DNA of 64,000 nucleotides, from positions 4,342,501 to 4,406,500 of the forward strand of contig OY992840.1 of assembly GCA_963921425.1 (NCBI GenBank), read 5' to 3'. The notes under the pieces are model-generated. The model did no database searches. It was not told the DNA's origin and saw only the letters and a program-made list of their open reading frames with translations. This document shows, piece by piece, positions 59,609 through 64,000 of the stretch. Numbering within the stretch: the first letter of the stretch is position 1; each line of letters starts with the position of its first letter. A program made the translations under genes and the position numbers. This DNA comes from Dryas octopetala. Taxonomy: Eukaryota; Streptophyta; Magnoliopsida; Rosales; Rosaceae.

Positions 59609-62494
59609 GGTGCTGAACGTAATGAAATTTAACATCTAGTTTCTACAATAGCATCACTTCATATGTGGAGTTCTGCATAACTGGTACTGGAATTGTATGA
59701 TTCCTTCATATAGAGCACAAGGGAAATAATAGCGGCTCATCTATCTACTAAGACCTAAGAAAAGTGCATGGAAGAATATATGACTTGTGGTTTTTGCTTG
59801 TATCCTTTTTTAAATCACTTTGCACTTGAGACTGGAGAGGTAAAAAGGAAGGCGAGAAAGCGCAAGAAAGCTACCTCTCATCAGCACTGCTGGCTGATAG
59901 GATAAGAAAGGAAAAGATTAAAGAAAGAGTTTAAAAGTGTTTTGCTTGCCACTATCACCTGCACATTCATTGATACCATTGCTGCTCACCATCAGTCTTT
60001 TTCAAGACCACAAATGCACCACTGTTCTGAGAGAAAAATATGAAATGCATCTTCTTTACTCTAGATACTTTTTGAGGATGCTAGGGGCGAGGAGGTAGAT
60101 CTGTTGTGGAATGGGGTTCAGTTTTGGTCTTCCCTTTTGGCTTTTATATCCTCTGAATTTAGGGATACTTCTTCCTAAGCTATATTTTATGATTGGAGTG
60201 CAGCTGTATTGTAGTCTTGGTTGTCTTTGTATTTCTGATTGTTAGTGTTTGATTGTACTCTGTTTTGTTTTTCTCACTGGTGGACATCTTGTGCTCTATG
60301 TTGTACTTTTTTCTCATTAATAAAAGTTTGTTTCTCATAAAATAAAAAATAAAAAATAAAAAAGATACTTGACTTTAGCAAGTGAATAAGTAGATTAAAT
60401 GAGAGAAAAGGGCATATTATACCACAGGAAAATAGTACTTCATCTGTACATGAACAAAGTTTTGGGTAAAAAAGTGTTTAGCACTGATTTTGGTGAAACT
60501 TATTTCTTAAACTCGTCCAAGCTCTACTGTGAACAACTATTTCTATTCGGTATCTAAATTTATAAGTGTAAAGTTTGTACTTGGTGGGTTTTTCATAATA
60601 TAATTATTCTTGATACTAAATTTGGTCTGAATACAGGTAGCTTTTTGTATTTTGCTCCTGATTTTGCAATTCTGTATTTGAGCCTAGTAAAAATATTTTT
60701 CAGGTTGATGCTGAGAGATCTTATCATCAACATGCTCTTGCTATTTTAGATAACCTACATTCTGAGGTTTGTGCTATGTAACCTGGCTCTGAACTTTTTC
60801 TCGTTATGTACTGTTTTATATCTTTTCTGTGCATGAAAATTTATGGCTGGCCTGCATTGTTCAAATGGTTAGATGATTCTGGAGAAACCACCAAAAGAAT
60901 TCTCATCCCGGTTAGTGGAAATGCATCCAGATACTAATTCAAATAGATCTGCTGATCATGGACAACTTAATCAAGATGACACTATCTTCATTGCAAGAGT
61001 AAGGCCTTTGCAATCCTAGAAATTTCCATTCCTCACACCCAAAGGAAGCTGCACATGTGCTAGTCATTTGTAATCACAGTTTATGAATTTCTATACCTAT
61101 TAGTATTTCCATCTAGTTATGATCTATTTGAGTTTTTTTTTTTTTTCTTTTTCACCATATCACATTCCTATTTTTTTCTAGAATTAATTTTATACCTACA
61201 TTTACTTTCTAAATATCTACTTCTGTCTGTAGGCATTTTTTCTTTGCTTAGCAGCTCTTTCTAACTTTTTAATTAAATGTTCTCCGACTTGTATATAATC
61301 TTGTTGGTTGACCCTACATTGTTTGTATTTTGCAATTTTGAGTCCCCCCCTTCTTCTCATTTTGAATTACTTTTTCTTTCATTTTTCAGGCTATACACCC
61401 ATTTGATGCTCAAGCGGACGGCGAGTTGAACCTATCAGTCGATGATTATGTTGTGGTTCGTCAGGTAATTCAACCACCACTATTTAAGTGTAGCTTATGC
61501 ACTGTTAATTTATTTGTTTCACTTGGGAGGGTGTTCTTTTTTTTTTTTTTTTTGGTGTATGCATGCTCGCACCTGATTTATGGTCCCGTGAAGCTCATTG
61601 TGCTTTATGGTTAAAGTTTTTTTGCAAGTGTAGTTATTTGGTCAAAGTCTCAAAATCTGTGCCCTCTATCAGTTTGATAAGGCATGTCAACTTAATATGT
61701 TCTTAAGTGCCAGCTAGTTACCCAAGTAATTCATGGATATGACTTGCATTCACGCATATTATAAGCATAAACTGGAATGTAGTGAGAGCTGGACTCATGA
61801 ATCCTAACCAGGGTTTTAAATATAATTGATATGTTCGATATCGTGAATGAGATATAGCATATTGAGAGAATATGTTATATTGTTTACGTTTACAAATAGC
61901 ATATTGTCCTTTGATTTATCATGAATTTCAGAAATTTTGAAAATAAAAGAACACAGTTATGCTGTTCCCTCTCTACTCTTTGACTATTTTCTGATATTAA
62001 CAGTGGGGAAGGGATGGGCTGGAATTGAAAAATAGGTGGGATAATTTTCCTTCCATTGTCTTGATATGTAATAGGAAGAAATAATAAGATTATAAAAGGT
62101 GTGACATTCCCTTGAAACTCCACTTTTATGTTCTTTGTCTCGTAAGTGGGGAAGGAATGCGGTATCTTTTTAACACATCTTGATAATTTTTTAAAATTTG
62201 AAGTTTACCTATCAATTTACAAAAGAAGAAAAAGGAAATGATGAGGAGACAATAGTAAAGCCATCATAAAAAACCATTTCTTTCATTTCCTTTATACTCT
62301 GTACATCAAAACAAAAGAGATTAAATAGTAATCCTTCATTTTTCATTTTTCTTGGTTTTCTTTTGTTTTTTATATATGGATATCAGGTGAGCCCTAATGG
62401 ATGGTCTGAAGGAGAATGCAAAGGCAAGGCCGGATGGTTTCCATCTGCTTATATAGAGAAGCAGGAGAAAGCGCCAGTGAGTAAATTAATGTAA
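50904..62494 (+). CDS. SH3P-like: SH3 domain-containing protein (BAR-SH3, SH3P family)
   Basis: Ten exons, all with GT and AG ends and agreeing phases: 50904-50963, 54241-54354, 54509-54578, 54658-54806, 55978-56079, 56161-56358, 60704-60766, 60873-60998, 61390-61464 and 62387-62494. They give 354 aa. The N-terminus MESIRKQASKLREQVAKQQQ and the helical region to about residue 260 (with GAPLEDARHLTHRYEKLRQE) are the BAR part that bends membranes. Residues ~293-350 are the SH3 domain (AIHPFDAQADGELNLS...GWSEGECKGKAGWFPSAYIE). Arabidopsis SH3P1-3 act in clathrin-linked traffic, the cell plate, ubiquitin sorting and autophagy. The wording of residues 70-130 (RKLAEDCCKYGTQNQSTS) looks nearer to SH3P1 than to SH3P2/3, a judgement from memory. 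Introns 1, 4 and 6 are swollen by transposons, but no exon is damaged. Confidence 0.92.
51370..51690 (-). mobile_element. possible copia LTR fragment in SH3P intron 1
   Basis: At 51352-51362 the minus strand reads TTGGTATCAAAG, close to the Met-tRNA primer-binding site TGGTATCAGAG of many copia elements. It sits next to LTR-like AT-rich text containing TTCAGGAGTAGACAC at its far end. No second LTR or target duplication was found, so this is tentative. Confidence 0.4.
52390..52930 (+). pseudogene. LINE reverse transcriptase fragment in SH3P intron 1
   Basis: Degenerate plus-strand text with RT entry motifs of plant L1-type LINEs: NKLMTKLEDGNGNLIES, RPFDEEEIKKSVFDC, RPDGFSTAVFQDCWD (usually preceded by PG), and ICLIPKKSNH. 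Frameshifts near 52590 and a stop near 52825 break it. Both ends are missing. Confidence 0.8.
55110..55400 (+). other. LTR-like segment in SH3P intron 4
   Basis: TATATACAAGGCTATTTCTT, a following GAATGAAAATTACG and a T/C-rich run resemble the transcribed part of a plant copia LTR. There is no TG...CA pair with a target duplication that I can defend. Confidence 0.3.
55524..55889. mobile_element. 366-bp MITE, copy 2, in SH3P intron 4
   Basis: Ends GGGTTAAATACAAAAATGGT and its complement ACCATTTTTGTATTTAACCC, with an exact 10-bp direct repeat TATCAAAATT on both sides (55514-55523, 55890-55899). Same family and length as the copy at 47498-47863. It lies 88 bp before the exon 5 acceptor. Confidence 0.9.
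56448..56989. mobile_element. hAT-type MITE in SH3P intron 6
   Basis: Ends TAGGGGTGTTCA and TGAACACTCCTA, with AGTGTCT on both sides (56441-56447, 56990-56996), close to the 8-bp hAT duplication. The interior is built of CCAATCCAATCC and GGATTGGATC words in opposite senses, so it folds back on itself. This CCAATCC-rich kind is common in plant introns. Confidence 0.75.
57790..58925 (+). pseudogene. LINE 3' portion in SH3P intron 6
   Basis: Degenerate end of an L1-type LINE ORF2: VGNGERIQFWEDVWQ, then PPKVQILPWLVAHGRVNTLD and CILCKADFESVGHLFIQCP (the zinc-binding RVT domain), then ANLWVIWEEINKRIFEDARG. Frames change at least twice and stops occur at 58141 and 58483. The 3' end near 58900 reads TTAATAAAATTG. 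Confidence 0.85.
60071..60362 (+). mobile_element. 5'-truncated LINE insertion in SH3P intron 6
   Basis: Only the last ~290 bp of a LINE: text corresponding to FEDARGEEVDLLWNGVQFW, the same protein end as the LINE at 57790-58925, then a 3' UTR and a tail of AAAATAAA units. The 8-bp direct repeat AGATACTT flanks it (60063-60070, 60363-60370), showing a separate target-primed insertion. Confidence 0.85.
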
Positions 62495-63812
62495 GCCCAA
62501 GTTCATTCCCAGCATCCCATCACCTCCTGTGTTAAACTTGGTACAAACTGTATATACTCTTTCTGCTGTACAATGGTTCCATTTGAATGAAGCGCTTGGC
62601 TATTTCTGCTGCCATATGGTGCAGTGCAGTAAAAATATAATATATATATATATATATTTGTAATTTCAAAAAGCTGAGGGTAATAGTGAATTTATTGTGT
62701 GCAAATGTCTCATAGTTTTTTTCATTCAAATATGGTCTACAAATGTGTTATTTCGTTTCCTCTTGGTCTTTAATTTTAAGTTTTATGCAAAGAGAAAGAA
62801 AATATTTATACTTTACTTAAATATTCTTCCCCCCTCTGTCCAGTAATAGTTACCAGGGCTTTGCAATATTTGATTGATCGCAACAAGCTAAACCCTAACC
62901 CCCCAAACACTCTTCTACTTTCTGGGTCACATATCTAATATCATACCTTATTAATCTCAACCTAAAAGATTATTTGATTGATGTGGAGATTATAGTTTTC
63001 CTAATTTGGAAATGTTGACTTAACAGTGTGTTTGGATGATGGAATTCTGATTTTCACAGAACTCTTAAATAATGGAATTTAAACTCTATCATTTAAATTT
63101 CCTATCACTTACAAATTCTATTGTTTGGATATCATGTATGTAGAACTTGGATTTTATTGTTTGGGTGTCTAAAATGTTGTTTAACAATTTAAATAGTGCA
63201 GGGAACAATTTTGTTATAATCCCCAATATAAGAAACGAACCAGATATTATCAGTGAAACATTCAAAGCAGTTAACAACTTCAGGGAGCATTTTGGAGCTT
63301 TCTGTTGTGGGAAAGGCTTACACCATCAAAACTCATGAAGCACGGTTGGCGAAAGAAAAGAGATAACGGTTTTTCAAAACACAACTTACCTTAGATTTGT
63401 TGATTTTCTACATCAAGAATTGCCAGAAATAAGGGCTTCTATTTGATTGATAATTCTCTAAACTATCAGAAAAATAGGAAAAAAAGAGAGAAATCATCAC
63501 TTCTCAAATTTTATTAATTATCAACTACTGAATACAAACACGGAGAAGTATTTAAATACTAACAAAACCCTAACAAATTGATTAGAAAAGTAAATAAGTT
63601 TCCTATTGTTATTTGGGGATTAATAAATGCATAAATGACCCCAAGAGTCAGCTAGAAACATAATAACGGGAAAATTTAAAGTCTGGTGCGAGTTTGGGAG
63701 TTTATGCCAAAAGTGGCTCGAACCAACTTTTTTAGAAACAACATTAACTTTTTGCCAAAAGTGGCTCGAAAATAGTTTTCTAGAGCCATTTTCTCCCTAC
63801 TTTACCTCTTAC
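62495..63812. other. intergenic, no gene seen
   Basis: 3' UTR and flank of the SH3P gene with a (TA)n run at 62637-62658. The text at 63020-63200 (GTGTTTGGATGATGGAATT, TTTGGATATCATG) is MITE-like but its ends were not found. Confidence 0.5.
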
Positions 63813-64000
63813 CAAGGAATAAAATTTCGGGTTTCGAGGAAATTTCGACAGAAATTTCGAAGATTTTTAAATTTCGACAAAAATTCGACGGAAACGATGG
63901 AAATTATTATCAAAATACGGAAATTTTGAATGAAATTTCACAATATGTTTATTTAACATATTATCTACTACATTGATAAAAAACATTGAAAAAAACCAAA
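63813..64000. mobile_element. hAT-like element, copy D, cut by the window end
   Basis: Starts CAAGGAATAAAATTTCGGG and follows the left end of copy A almost base for base (AATTTCGACAAAAATT, AAAATACGGAAATTTTGAAT, TATTATCTACTA). The rest lies outside the window. Confidence 0.85.

Overview
The window is nuclear DNA of a flowering plant, almost certainly a eudicot; a woody rosid is my guess but the sequence does not fix the family. The evidence is AT-rich intergenic DNA, genes with many short GT-AG introns, plant-only gene families, and a dense load of plant transposons: CACTA, Mutator-like, hAT-like, Ty1-copia, Ty3 and LINE elements plus MITEs.

Three host genes look intact. (1) An intronless gene at 4327-5205 encodes a Ser-rich protein of 292 aa and unknown function. 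(2) A CDR1-like secreted aspartic protease lies at 17634-19288, has two exons and 451 aa, and has both catalytic Asp motifs, a TATA box and three W-box cores upstream. (3) A BAR-SH3 protein of the plant SH3P family lies at 50904-62494. It has ten exons whose phases all agree and 354 aa, and its introns are filled with transposon debris.

Layout. 1-4080: repeat-rich DNA and a probable non-autonomous transposon. 4327-5205: gene 1. 6816-9741: a decayed Mutator (MULE) transposase gene. 11822-13327: a complete 1.5-kb long-TIR MULE-type element with a 9-bp target duplication. 15315-16564: a hAT-like element, first of four related copies. 17634-19288: the protease. 21262-26612: a CACTA element that carries pieces of host genes (two adjacent exons of a SAM carrier gene, an exon of a MOS11-like gene, other exon-like pieces). 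It sits inside the terminal bases of a second, truncated CACTA (26614-27000).

27721-49740 is one dead Ty1-copia retrotransposon stretched to 22 kb by nested insertions. A complete CACTA (28725-33774) with a five-exon TnpA-like gene sits in its leader. A cluster of MITE and hAT-like insertions sits between protease and integrase. A minus-strand, gag-only Ty3-type element (39508-47482) interrupts the reverse transcriptase and itself carries a 2.9-kb solo LTR (43374-46239). A 366-bp MITE (47498-47863) lies just beyond. Target-site duplications mark the CACTA, Ty3, solo LTR and MITE insertions.

50904-62494 is the SH3P gene; its introns hold LINE fragments, a copia-LTR-like piece and two MITEs. 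The window ends inside a fourth copy of the hAT-like family (63813-64000).

No RNA gene, CRISPR array or operon-like structure was seen. All coordinates, splice phases and target duplications were read by eye. Family names rest on remembered protein signatures, not on a database search.
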